From positions 164,756,590 to 164,820,589 of the forward strand of contig CP136062.1 of the NCBI GenBank assembly GCA_032622095.1: a stretch of 64,000 bases of DNA, written 5' to 3'. Shown in pieces: positions 1 through 10,154 of the stretch. The DNA is from Siphonodentalium dalli (lineage: Eukaryota > Mollusca > Scaphopoda > Gadilida > Siphonodentaliidae). The notes under the pieces are model-generated. The model made no database searches and was not told the origin of the DNA. It saw only the letters and a list, made by a program, of their open reading frames with translations. The position numbers and the translations under genes are program-made. How positions within the stretch are numbered: the stretch's first letter is position 1; every line of letters starts with the position of its first letter.

Positions 1-98
1 GCCTGGGGAGTGTGGAACCAATAAGACTTGGGAACCTGCGCCCTATAAGTAGTGTCCACAGCCCCTCCCCGCTCATGGGAACCCCTAGTTGACTACAT
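1..98 (+). repeat. 5' LTR, 3' portion (truncated by window edge)
   Basis: It matches 4562-4659 with scattered substitutions. Shared blocks include aataagacttgggaacctg and gtgtccacagcc. It ends in ...gttgactaca at 97 in a position where an LTR would end in CA, shortly before the candidate primer-binding site at 102. Confidence 0.8.
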
Positions 99-254
99 TT
101 ATGGTGCCGAGAGCAGGATTATTCTTTGTCACAAATTAGGACGTCATATATATTCACATTTTCAATAATTTATCTTATGATAAAGTAATATTCAAATTTC
201 AAGTTTGAATTTTGGAAAAAAGTTTTTTTTTTGTCATATTTTTGAATAACTGTA

Positions 255-1220
255 GTATAATCTGTAGTATAGGGCTCTTCATCTGATCTTACTAAGCAGG
301 AACAGTGTGAATTAGCAGCTCTTCTTTTGATTGATACTCAGGATAAGACCCCACATAGGGTTCCCTCGCGATGAGTTCCAATTACCCAGCGAGAGATTAT
401 TGATAAAAAGCTGGATGAAATGTTGAAAGAGAACATAGTGGAACCTACTAATAGTGCGTGGTCGTCTTCTATATGCATGGTTAGAAAAAATGATGAGATC
501 CATATTGATTTCCAGTCGGTTAATTACAAGGTCAGACGGGATGCATACCCTCTTCCGCGGATAGACGACACCCTTGATTGCCTGGCTAACACAAACTTGT
601 TTTGCACGCTCGATTTGGCCAGTGGTTACTGGCAGGTACCTCGTCGTGAACAGGGCAAAACAAGACTGCTTTCAGTTGTCACAGAGGGCTCTTTCACTTT
701 AATGTTATGCCATTTGACCTGTCTAATGCTACTGCCACGTTTGAGAGGTTGGTGGAGAGAGTTTTGCAGGGTTTGCAATGGAAACAGGTCTTATGCTATC
801 TCGATAACGTCATGGTGTTTTGGAATTCTTTTGGAGAAATTCTACAAGATCTTGCCTAGGTTTTCAATCCTTTTCGACAGGCTCAGTTAAAATGGAAGCC
901 ATGTAAATGTGCCTTGTTCCAAAAGGAGGTCTGCTTTCTTGGACATATTGTATCAGCAAAAGGGATAAAATGTGACTCAGGCAAGTAAGAAGTTGTTCGA
1001 GACTGGCCAGTTTCTTCCACCAAGATATAAGTACGAGGATATTTGAGGTTTTGTGGTTACTACAGAAAGTACATCATGAGTTTTGCGCAGGTTTCTTTTC
1101 CTTCAACTCAGCTGACAAGGAAAAGGGCTCTCTTTATTTGGGATGGAAAATGTCAACAATCCTTCTTTAGTTTCACCTCCATTGTTAGTATTTCCTACAT
1201 CAACAGACAGGTTCATCTTA
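255..1220 (+). pseudogene. Gypsy reverse transcriptase remnant (palm, fingers, connection)
   Basis: Conceptual translation shows the Ty3/Gypsy reverse transcriptase in several frames. An N-terminal stretch has KLDEMLKENIVEPTNSAWSS. The first catalytic block is FCTLDLASGYWQV at about 601-645. A later segment carries a YLDN version of the YxDD box near 796-810 (second Asp changed), then FLGHIVSAKGIKC at about 937-972 and the thumb/connection stretch FCGYYRKYI near 1048. Stops and frameshifts (near 385, 700, 890 and 1030) kill it. The catalytic D-to-N change in the YxDD box is itself expected to inactivate the enzyme. It continues into the RNase H remnant on the far side of the MITE at 1221-1868. 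Confidence 0.85.
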
Positions 1221-1868
1221 GTGCCACCGCAGACGCTACGATTAAAATCGTAAGTGGGGAAAATCGTAGGTGGAGAAATCTTAGCTTGCCCGCAGACGCT
1301 ACAGAGCTGCGATGTTTGCAGCTACGATTTTATCAACGTGGTCGATCACATGATAGCAAAATATTATACCACATTCTCCGCATTATGAAACTAAATACAT
1401 ATGGCATGTATCTCAATGTTCTAAACTAACAAGTTGATGTTGAAAGTTCAAGTGAAATTGAATATTTTTTTTAATTTTGACATTTTTGTACCTGTCAACT
1501 CAACAGGCTCAGCTGCCCCAATTGAATTTCAACAATTGCGGCAGCCTTCTACTCCTTGCCTGAAATGTGGTATAGGCCTGCACGCCCTGTCGTGGCCTCG
1601 TTTTTGTAAGTGCAAGAAGTTTGTAAACTTTGCGCCATTTTTGAATGTTTTCTTTTCGTGGTATTTACAACATGACCAGTGCGACAGTGGTCATGTGACA
1701 GCTACGATCGCGCGCGTTGCCAAGGTCACGCCACGATTTTCCTGGTAAAATCAAACAGTGCTTGATTGCTACGATTTGGCTACGATATTGTCGTGGGCAT
1801 GCGCATTGGATGCTTCCTCTTGCGATTTTCCCCACTTACGATTTTAATCGCAGCGTGTGTGGTGGCAC
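1221..1868. mobile_element. PIF/Harbinger-like MITE, 648 bp, in Gypsy RNase H
   Basis: The two ends form an inverted repeat of about 46 bases: it begins gtgccacc at 1221, contains attaaaatcgtaagtgggga, and ends ggtggcac at 1868. The flanks are TTA on both sides (1218-1220 and 1869-1871), a 3-base duplication of the TWA type known for PIF/Harbinger transposons. Removing the element and one TTA puts the RNase H 'DAS' coding frame of the host retrotransposon back in register, so the target site is read directly. Inside there is no transposase, only short open frames, so it is non-autonomous. The superfamily assignment rests on the TSD length and sequence only. Confidence 0.82.
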
Positions 1869-2250
1869 TTAGACACTGATGCTAGCGGCACCGAAATTGG
1901 AGCGGTATTTTTACAAATACAAGATGGTGAGTAACGAGCCGTGTCTTATGCTAGTCATTCATTGAGTAATTCACAGAAGAAGTATTGTACTACAAAAAAG
2001 GAACTCTTGGTAGTAGCAGTTTTCTTAAAGAATTGTAAGCGTTATCTCCTGGGAGCTCACTTTACAGTTCGAACAGCCCATTCTTCACTCATTTGGTTGC
2101 GCAACTTTCGAGAGCCAATTGGTATGGTAGTACGTTGGATTCATGAGATTGATATATATTCCTTTGATATGGAACACCGACCTGGTAATCGGCATCTGAA
2201 TGCAGATTCACTGTCTCGGATTGAGTGGCAGAAATGTGTAGGTATCTTTG
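1869..2250 (+). pseudogene. Gypsy RNase H domain remnant
   Basis: After the MITE the frame reads a DTDAS motif (about 1872-1886), the RNase H catalytic Asp block, followed by SYASHSLSNSQKKYCTTKKE (from about 1945), which is the conserved 'S..L...E..Y...E.E.lA' block of Gypsy RNase H. It then reads GAHFTVRTAHSSLIWL (normally a DH.) and a terminal NADSLSR that matches the usual ADaLSR ending. The part after about 1941 is in one open frame of 183 codons; the rest is disrupted. Confidence 0.85.
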
Positions 2251-2469
2251 CTAGTTATCCTTCTTGTTCAGGTGGACAGGACATCGGCCACCTTCAAAAA
2301 CCAAAGAGCTCACAGGACACTGGTGCCATAATGGTGTCAAACCCTCCTGATGAGTTGTTCTCGAAGCGCTCGGTGCCATCCATACCACCTGGTTGTTGTT
2401 CGGTTGTAGGAGTTGTCACTTCTGGGTTAACAAGCCCACTCAATTCGAGAAGTGAATGTGCTATGATAC

Positions 2470-4063
2470 AGCCCGTTGAAACTTGTTGGTGAAACCCAAG
2501 GGGAAACTTATGCATCCTGTGTCATGACAATTTTCCCATTGGAAAATGAGGTACGGAGTTCAAATGAAACTTTCACTAATAAAGATCCCAAAACCAATAG
2601 TAGTAACCCCACCCAATCTAATTGGCTAGATACTTGGAGTCACGAAGAGTTAAAACGAGAGCAGCATCAGGATAATGAGATTGCATGGGTACTCACTACT
2701 CAGTGATAGGCAGTTATCAGATGAGCGGCCTTCCAAGAATGAGGTGGATAAATTGGATTTTAATATAAGGCCTTTCCTTTCCCAATGGGAAAGATTGGAA
2801 GTAGTAAATGGGTTATTATACCGCCACTCTGAACAGTCGGGCAAAAAACACTAACGGTTGGTTGCACCCCAGCCGCTAAGCGACTTTAGTTTTCATAAGT
2901 TGCATAGTGATAAAAATGCTGGTCATTTTGGGTTTGATCGAACACTTGATTCCATTAAAATGCGTTTTATTGGCCAGGAATGGGGTGTAATGAATGTGAC
3001 TTATGTGCACAACAGAAACCTGGACCTGGGCTGGGCAAATTCCCACTTCAGCATGTTATAAATTCTCAACCTCTTCAGTGTGTAGCTATCGATATCTTAG
3101 GTCCCTTACCTAAGTCTGATCAGGGTAATGAATACATCATAGTCATAGGTGATTACTTTTCTAAATGGAAGGAAGCTTTTCCAAACCAAAACCATACTGC
3201 ACAAACAGTAGCCAGTGTATTAGTTACTCAATTCATTTGTCGATTTGGTTGTCCTTCACGGATACACACGGACCAGTGTCGTGAATTCGAATCAATTCTT
3301 TTTGCAGAGATTTGCTCAAAATTGGGTATATAACAGTCCAGAACAACCCCATATCGCCCGGTATGGTCGAACAATTTAATCGTACTCTGATACAAATGTT
3401 ATCGTTATTTGTGAACGGGAACCAAAATAACTGGGATGATCATTTACTCTATCTCCTCATGGCTTATAAGGCATCCGTACATAAAAGTACTCGATGTACA
3501 CCAAATTTAATTATGTTGGGACATGAAAATAATTTCCCCCTGGATGTCATGGTTGAAGACCCCAATGGAAATGAAAACGTGTGTCCTATTCAGTATGTTC
3601 ACTGTGTGCAGAGTGCAATGAGGGCATCTTTTAAGTTTGCTAACCAACAATTGGGTGTTTGTGCAATAAGGAACACACAATATTATGATAAGAACATAAA
3701 AACAACAGAGTTCACCGTGGGAGATTGGGTGTGGAGATGGCACCCTTCAAATGTAAAGAAAACATTAGCAATAAATTGGATTGGCCTCTACTTAGTAATT
3801 GACTTTATCTCTGATGTCACAGTTAAAATCCAACAGAATGAGACAGAAAATCCCAAGGCGGTGCATATAGATCACATTAAACCCTATCTTGGGAGAAATG
3901 CCACCCTCTCTTAGGTAAATAAAGATTCAGAATCTGATGAAATGGATGAGTCATTTGAACTGAGTCTGTAGATTGGGAAGTTGAGCAGACACCAGAACCG
4001 TTACCAATAAGTACAAGGGCAGGTCGTCAAATAAAACCCCGTCAGGTGTATAGCCCTACATTG
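2470..4063 (+). pseudogene. Gypsy integrase remnant
   Basis: An N-terminal zinc-binding module is visible: H-L-H near 2895 (HKLHSDKNAGHFGFDR) and CNECDLC at 2983-3003 in the next frame, the HHCC pattern. The catalytic core starts PLQCVAIDILGPLPKSDQG (first Asp, about 3070-3126), has the second Asp in RIHTDQCREFES (about 3259-3294), and the Glu in GMVEQFNRT (about 3360-3386) after a frame change. It continues with a GPF/Y-like tail, EFTVGDWVWRW near 3711, and ends GRQIKPRQVY before a stop near 4062. There are at least two frameshifts and several stops. Confidence 0.85.
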
Positions 4064-4146
4064 TAGATATGTTTTGTTAAGTGAGGTATGAGTACAATTG
4101 ATATATTTAATACCATATGATATAAGAATCAGTTTATTTGTAGGAA

Positions 4147-4420
4147 ATGGACGAAGTCGAGACTAGAGACAATGAGGTTTCAAATTTCCTACAGGATGAA
4201 AGACCAATCTTTCCCGTTACCGGTCAAGCCTGTCCAGTCAAGGTATGCACGACTTTCAGTTATCCAAAATATAACCGTTTCATGGAACACTGGACTAAGT
4301 TTCACGAGGCAACTATAATGTAGTTGAAATTTAAACATAAGGACCATCTGTATCGACACCAGAAGGATGTTACGCATAGTGGTGTGAACAATCGCATAAA
4401 TAATATTTCATATATAAAGC
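4147..4420 (+). pseudogene. Small ORF 3' of Gypsy pol with degenerate C2H2 finger
   Basis: A 58-codon frame begins MDEVETRDNE at 4147 and stops at 4321. It holds C-x4-C-x13-H-x4-H (ACPVKVC ... FMEHWTKFH), a plausible but non-standard C2H2 zinc-finger spacing. Reading on past the stop gives HKDHLYRHQKDVTH, resembling the histidine half of a second finger. It lies between the integrase end and the right LTR, where some retroelements carry extra genes. I do not know a function. It could equally be a captured host fragment or chance. Confidence 0.4.
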
Positions 4421-4659
4421 CCGCCGCACACGATGCGATATTTGTTGCACGATATTTGTCGCATTTAGATACATTCAGTTTCATACTTATCAGTGCTCAA
4501 TATATATAGATTTTATTGATAAATAAACTCATAATTACCTCTCTATTCTTCCCAATTAAACTGGCCCGGGGAGTGTAGAATCAATAAGACTTGGGAACCT
4601 GTACCCTATAAGTGGTGTCCACAGCCCTCCCCGCTCATGGGAACCCTCAGTTGACTACA
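4319..4659 (+). repeat. 3' LTR (5' boundary uncertain)
   Basis: The end at 4659 is set by similarity to the window start. A start at 4319 is suggested by tgtagt, which pairs with the terminal actaca as a 6-base inverted terminus. A start near 4063 (tgtagatatg) is an alternative. A polyadenylation-like aataaa is present at 4521. No polypurine tract is obvious before either candidate start. Confidence 0.5.
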
Positions 4660-5639
4660 CATGCATATATCACGTTTTCCAGTTTCTCGTGTTATACCTT
4701 ACATTCTCGTTTTCTCGCTTTATCCCATTCCGTCCCCACCCTCCCTATCTCTCATCGCTTTGGTTTATCATAGTAGACAGCAAGCAGTTGAGAAGAAATA
4801 AATTATCTTTTAGTTTGCTGTTTATGTTTCCTTCAGCTTATACTAGCATTTCTTCTGATGTATTTATTTAAAAAGCAGAACTGTCACCAGGAGGTTCAGC
4901 GGTATAGCCGAAATAAGGGCTAGCAGCCTAACGGTTTAAATTTGGGCAATGCAGTGGACATATATATAGTCTGTTGGTCATATCATGCTATAAATGCATT
5001 TTATTTTTGGATAAAGAGACAATGAACAGATGAAGCGCCTGAGACCAAACCAGATAAAGCTTGCTCTTCAGAATACACCAAGATCAGTAATTCGTGAATA
5101 TCCTCAACCGCCAGCTGGTCATGAAAGACTTGACAACAGTTCAGAAGAAAGTCAATCTTGTTAAGCTTGTTATTTCACACAACTTGTGTGTCTAGCTTGC
5201 CATCAGCATCTTCAGGGGCCCATCTTGACAACACCAAGGGGGCATAAAGACAAAGTGCCTTTTCATTCTTCATAGAATGATCAAAAATGCCTCGCATATC
5301 AGCCAAAACATCATTGCTATATTGTTCTAAAATAACATCACAATATATAATTAGTGTGATTTGAAACAATCTCCTGCGCCTCACAGCAAATAAATTGCTC
5401 AATGCCGGTATTTCATTTCAATAAGTTTTTATCAAAATTGCCAGAACATGAAGCCATTCTTTCATATAAATTAGTGACTCTCGTTTATGAACCAACTGTA
5501 TTGACGATTTCTTCGCGATGAATGAAGGACTATTTGTTTACATTTATGTGTAGTTAAATCATTGTTTTCTACAAAAGGCCCAGACTTTTGAATATTTTGA
5601 TAACAGTTTAATATTTACACTACCACATGCATTCACATA
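4660..5639. other. No gene recognised
   Basis: AT-rich sequence. Open frames here are short and show no domain, codon pattern or splice arrangement I could defend. Confidence 0.5.
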
Positions 5640-5910
5640 TAAATCAAGTGTCAACAAAACGAGTGTCTACATAATATGTGCCTATATAACAAGTGTCTAC
5701 ATAATATGTGCCTATATAACACGTGTCTACATAACACATGCCTATATAACATGTGCCTATATAACAAGTGTCTTCATAACACATGCCTATCTAACAAGTG
5801 TCTACATAACATGTGCCTATATAATAAGTGTCTACATAAGTGAAACAAGTGACTACCCAAACACAGACAGGTGTCTACACAACACAAACAAGTGTCTACA
5901 CAACACAACC
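5640..5910. repeat. Minisatellite, 'gtgtctacataacatgtgcctatataac' type
   Basis: Alternating near-copies of gtgtctacataac and atgtgcctatataac (about 14 bases each, often paired as a 28-base unit) run for roughly 270 bases with increasing drift towards 5900. Confidence 0.85.
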
Positions 5911-5924
5911 ATGGGCTGGACTAT

Positions 5925-7420
5925 GGCTAAGTGGGTAGGACAATTACTAAGTGGGCTGGACTATATGTGGATGGGACTTACATCATGAAGCATGGATATC
6001 AGTGGGCTGGACAATAGGTTGGTAGGAGGTGGGCAGGCTATATGTGGGTGGGAATATAAGTGGGTGATTCTTACATAATAAAGAATGACTATAAATGGAC
6101 AAGATCGTAGGTCGGTAGGACTATATATGTGCGGCACTTAGATCATAAAGCATCACTATTGGTGGACTAGATAATAAGTGGGTGGGACTTACACCATAAA
6201 GCATGGATATCAGTGGGCAGGACTATAGGTTTGTATAACTCAGTTCTGATTAAAACCATACTCAGACTCTAGATGTACTGAGTCTGATGACAATGGGTAG
6301 AGATTCCATTACTCCCAGCAAGTGACCAATCAGGCGACAGTCGCATGGACATCCAAAGACAAGGGACATTCCTTCAGTCGGTGCCGATTCCAGTAACCCC
6401 CGCCCAATAGTTATAAATAGCACAATAATTTTTTTCGGCAGCATGTCAGGTTTACCACATCAAATTTAACACTTAAAAGCATATTTAAAGAATTGCAGAA
6501 TTGACCAATATTACTTAATATGTCAAATATAATTGAATCTATTTAAGAAATTCAACATTTAGTACCGAATAATTTAGAAGTAGCATTGTCGTAAATTTAT
6601 TTAATTTCCGTCATATGATGATAACTTCGAAATTAAGCGAAGAAAATATATCTTGTGTCGATACATACACGCATTTAAAGTTTGTTAAACGTGGTTAATC
6701 TCAGTTAAAATAATGTCACAAGGCGCATAAGATATTCTGAGAGAATGCGTAGATTCAATTTTCCCAGAAAATGAAAGGGTTCCGCGGAAAGTAAACTCTT
6801 ACCCGAAAACGACTCGGAAACCGAAACTACATTATGTGAACCAAAGACAAATATGGGCGGTGACGTCATAATGCATACTAAATACTGTGGAAGTTATTAA
6901 TAGCGACAGTAATGCGACAAATAGCGGGTTTCATCAGACTCAGTACTTTTAGAGCCTGAGTATGATTTTAATCAGAACTGTGTAGGATTATGATGGAGGT
7001 GGGCAGGCTATATGTGGGTGGAACTATAAGTGGGTTGTACTTACATCATAAAGCATGACTATAAATGGGCATGATTGTAGGTCCGTAGGGCTATAAGTGG
7101 GTGGGACAATAAGTGTGCGGGACTTACATCATAAAGCATCACCATTGGAGGACTAAATTAAAGTGGGGAGAACTATGCATGGGTGGGACATACATCATAA
7201 AGCATGACTATCGGTGGACATGACAGTAAGTGGGAGGGACTTTAAGTGGGTGGAACTATATGTGTGCAGGACTATAAGTGGGTGGGACTTACATCAGAAA
7301 GCATGACTATTGGTGTGTATGACTATATGTGGATGGGACTATAAGTGGGTGGGATATAGCATGAATATCGGTGGTCAGGACTATAAAGTGTTAGGGACTA
7401 CATGAGGGCGGGACTAACAT
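5925..7420. repeat. Degenerate higher-order satellite, split by an insertion
   Basis: Short modules such as gtgggtgggactataa and acttacatcataaagcat alternate from 5925 to 6240 and again from 6981 to 7420. A longer period is also visible: the segment from 6024 (aggtgggcaggctatatgtg) resembles that from about 6995, including the following cttacat..ataaag..tgactataaatgg block. The array was one tract before the element at 6241-6980 entered it. Confidence 0.8.
6241..6980. mobile_element. Non-autonomous inverted-repeat element, 740 bp
   Basis: The left end cagttctgattaaaaccata... (6241-6290) and the right end ...tgattttaatcagaactg (6931-6980) are inverted copies over about 50 bases with only a few mismatches. 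No transposase frame is present. The flanks (tgtataact at left, tgtaggat at right) are at best a weak 8-base duplication. A hAT-like nature is possible because the ends begin CAG, but this is not shown. It interrupts the satellite array. Confidence 0.75.
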
Positions 7421-9174
7421 TTCACTAACACTTACAATATAAATATCTGTCGATGACTGATCTCGCCGCTCCAGTAACAGCCGACAATGATCACATGTCC
7501 TTATATGGAAGTCTCCCTCTGGACTGAGTAGCGAGTTTAGGCTGCTGTTATTATCAGTTCGAGTCAGGAATCCACTCATTCCTTCAAACTTAAAGGCGGG
7601 GTCTGTCAGCTTCTCTAAAATAGAACGTCACATATCTTATTGATATGAAGACCAAGTTCCATTTGTTCAACCAATTCTCGGAAACTTCCCACCGATGTAC
7701 AGAAATCATTCTGCAGCAGGGCCCGATTCGATTCCAGATTCGTTTCAAAATTGATTCTTATGTTCCGATTCGATTCAAAGGTGGTTGTGTGATTCGGTAT
7801 ATTTTGAATTGTTGCAGAATACACCCATAGTAACAGAGAATACCAAATGTTCTCCATGAGAAACCACAATACCACAATAGCAATATAAGTATGCTAGGTT
7901 ACTACATTGTGTATATGGGTGTATTTTATGTATACCACAATTATCAGTTTTGATTTGTTATGCAAATTCAACTACTCCGCTGTTTACTTTCAAAATGTAT
8001 CCTCACTGAGAGACACAAATACAATGCTACAAGCGTAATTATGCATAATTTTACGTCATGACATCATCCTCTTTCTAAGCCATCAATTCATATGTTTCCT
8101 AGTCAATATAACACTAGCAAGCTACATTTGATTGAAATGCAGACAATTTTTCTCATATCCATAAGTGATATAACAATTTCCAATTTTAAATCAATGTAAA
8201 ACATAAGAACTATTTTGCTAACTCCGATGTAGTTCTACTGTGGGTATAAAGATTTACCCCACGAAATGGTGTTTGAAAATTTACAGACACAGTAGAAATT
8301 TATACCCACAGTAGGGTGTAAAGATGAAATGTACGAAATAGGCATTATACAAACATTAGCATAGGCAATTATGGTACAAATTCCTTTATCGCTGGTAATA
8401 GCCTGCATTATCTTGAACAACATTTCAGTATATCGTAACATGTGTCATGTCCATATCCGATCAACACCTTTAAATGGCATATATGTTATCCGGGAAATGG
8501 AATATGGTTGACTATTCAGCTTTCGTGAATGGTTCTTCAGTTGATCTGATGGACAGGCCCAAGTTGGGATGCTATACATGTAGTTCCCATAATCCTTTTT
8601 GTATATGTGCCATTCCCAGGTCGCAATGCGCAATTCTGATATCGCCCGTGCCTGCTGGGCGCGACAGGGTGAGATGTACATGCATAGAATAGTTTCCGTT
8701 TGCAATGACTCGAATAAGACTCTATTGACTCAAAGCTGCATAGTGGCAGTGGCACAAAATAATAAACTGATGTCATGACATTCTCATATTTTAAACTATT
8801 TTCAACTGTGATTAAATGTTGTTCATATCATTTCATAGAAATGAAGTTTAACAAATCTTCTTCGTAATCTTCGATTTATCACACGGACATTATATAATCA
8901 TCAGACATTTGCCCCATTTTTGGTCGTACATCTCATTGATACCGCGAATCTACTAAAGTGTCGGCAAAAGATTTGATTCGAGATCCGATTTTATTTCGAA
9001 TCATTATGATTCAATTCGAGATTCGATGTTGAAATTACCGATTCTGCAGTTGTATTATTCATCTACTTGTGTCTGCTGATATATTCCCGAACATCCCTCC
9101 AGATGAATAATAAACCATTCCAAAACATACTTTTATAACTAATGGGAGAATCCATTTTAAAGCTTAATACTTAC
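7421..9174. other. Intergenic or intronic sequence without recognised gene
   Basis: Two patches rich in gattcgattc/gattcgaga (7727-7790 and 8968-9045) look like decayed ends of dispersed repeats. No coding exon was recognised. If RBSN continues leftwards, this is intron. Confidence 0.4.
8235..8314. repeat. Inverted repeat, 16 bp perfect arms
   Basis: CTACTGTGGGTATAAA at 8235-8250 is exactly reverse-complementary to 8299-8314, with a 48-base spacer. It may be the ends of a tiny MITE. No flanking duplication is evident. Confidence 0.7.
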
Positions 9175-9333
9175 TGGCGTATTCGAAGGTGAGGAAGTGT
9201 GAGCATTTGTCGCACATTATGAAACCGCACAGGCGGCAGTGATGACGTCTCATAATGGAGAATGATTTGGCGCATGTCGGACATAAGTTAACATCTTCAT
9301 CAGGAACCCACGAAACAATTGCCTTCTCAAAAG
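9175..9333 (-). CDS. RBSN: Rabenosyn-5 exon: FYVE zinc finger (first three Cys pairs)
   Basis: Read on the minus strand, this 159-base exon follows an acceptor (ttttgcag|CTTTTGAG) and ends at a consensus donor (CGCCA|gtaagt). Both junctions are phase 1. It encodes AFEKAIVSWVPDEDVNLCPT and onward, with the FYVE hallmarks in order: WxxD (WVPDED), CPTC, the basic RRHHCRLCG core and CDKC. Arrangement and sequence fit Rabenosyn-5 (ZFYVE20), an endosomal Rab4/Rab5 effector that binds PI3P through this finger and recruits VPS45 for fusion and recycling. The last Cys pair of the finger should be on the next exon, which I did not find in the window. The upstream exon at 17247-17348 joins in frame. The sequence is fully open with good splice sites, so I take it to be a live gene. 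Identity inferred from family knowledge, not a search. Confidence 0.88.
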
Positions 9334-9510
9334 CTGCAAAATATTGTATAAAGAAAACGATATATTCCATGAAACAATTGCCTTCTCAAATGCTGCAAAA
9401 TGTATGAAGAAAACGATATATTCCATGAAACAATCGCCACCTCAAATGCTGCAAAATGTACAAAGAAACGATATATTCCATGTAAACAACTGTCGTCTCA
9501 AATGTTGAAC
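9312..9510. repeat. Tandem copies of the RBSN exon's 3' splice junction
   Basis: Units of 55-59 bases start at 9312, 9371, 9427 and (partial) 9482. Each holds gaaacaattgccttctcaaa-type sequence, which on the minus strand is the first ~25 bases of the FYVE exon, plus about 30 bases of the preceding intron. The first unit is the true junction. The second and third keep a tttgcag acceptor and the exon start but no exon body. Another diverged copy lies at 11863-11920, on the far side of the LINE insertion. Confidence 0.85.
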
Positions 9511-9925
9511 AAGAGCATCGCTAGGGCGTCGCAAAATTCGCCTGTGGTAGTTCCAACAAAGGACCATAACGCTGGTGAAAACTGCTACAGCTAAACTCGC
9601 AAACAAAATTTCATTCCATTCAGTCAAGACGAAAATTGAGTGCATTTTCTAACAAAAAGGGCCATAACTCTGGTGAAAATTGGTGGGCGGAACCCAAATT
9701 GGAACTTATCTGGAAAAGATAAAAGCGAATTGACCGAGAGGCCAATACCATAATACGTCCCGTTTTTTTTTAAATGGGCATATGATAATGTATTAACCCT
9801 TTGGTGTAAACAATATTTATTCAACCCTCAATTAATACATGTATATATGAAATAAGACGTTGAACAATATGAGTTAAATTAAATGACAGGTTAGAAGAAA
9901 AGGAGGGTGAAGAGGATTTAACAAC

Positions 9926-9941
9926 AAGCGGGTCACCGCTT
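9926..9941 (-). other. 3' UTR hairpin of LINE
   Basis: AAGCGG-gtca-CCGCTT forms a 6-bp stem with a 4-base loop, embedded in conserved flanks (agaggattt.acaac before, tctcctcgga after). The same flanks at 30764-30815 surround AAGCAT-cag-ATGCTT (30777-30791). Two stem positions differ by paired substitutions, which points to selection for structure in the LINE RNA. Confidence 0.65.
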
Positions 9942-10154
9942 ATTTGAAGTTATCTCCTCGGAAAAGAAAAGCATGCAGAATAGTATGTAGAAGGAGCGTA
10001 TCTATCTTTATAGCTCTTTATAACTTCTTTTTTTCATGATGATTGACACTTAAGGCAAGTTTAACGGAAATTCACTGAATCGGGCAACTATGCTACTTGA
10101 TTAAGTGGACGTATTTGACCAAAGTTTTATTCAGTACTGATATGATTCTATATC

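Larger units (their letters stand above)
1..4659 (+). mobile_element. Ty3/Gypsy LTR retrotransposon, degenerate, gag-less
   Basis: A 98-base stretch at the window start (1-98) recurs, diverged, at about 4562-4659. These are the 3' parts of two LTRs, so the element begins upstream of the window. Between them lie reverse transcriptase, RNase H and integrase remnants in the Gypsy order, all on the plus strand and broken by stops and frameshifts. The reverse transcriptase region starts only about 150 bases after the left LTR, so gag and protease are missing: either an internal deletion or a non-autonomous derivative. A stretch starting tggtgccgagagcagg at 102 is a candidate tRNA primer-binding site. 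A MITE sits inside the RNase H domain at 1221-1868. The copy cannot be functional. Confidence 0.88.

Noticed and set aside
5175-5402. 75-codon minus-strand frame as a gene
   Set aside because: No domain, no splice context, and the composition is like the surroundings.
5640-5910. CRISPR-like array
   Set aside because: Directly adjoining degenerate short repeats without unique spacers, in an animal genome.
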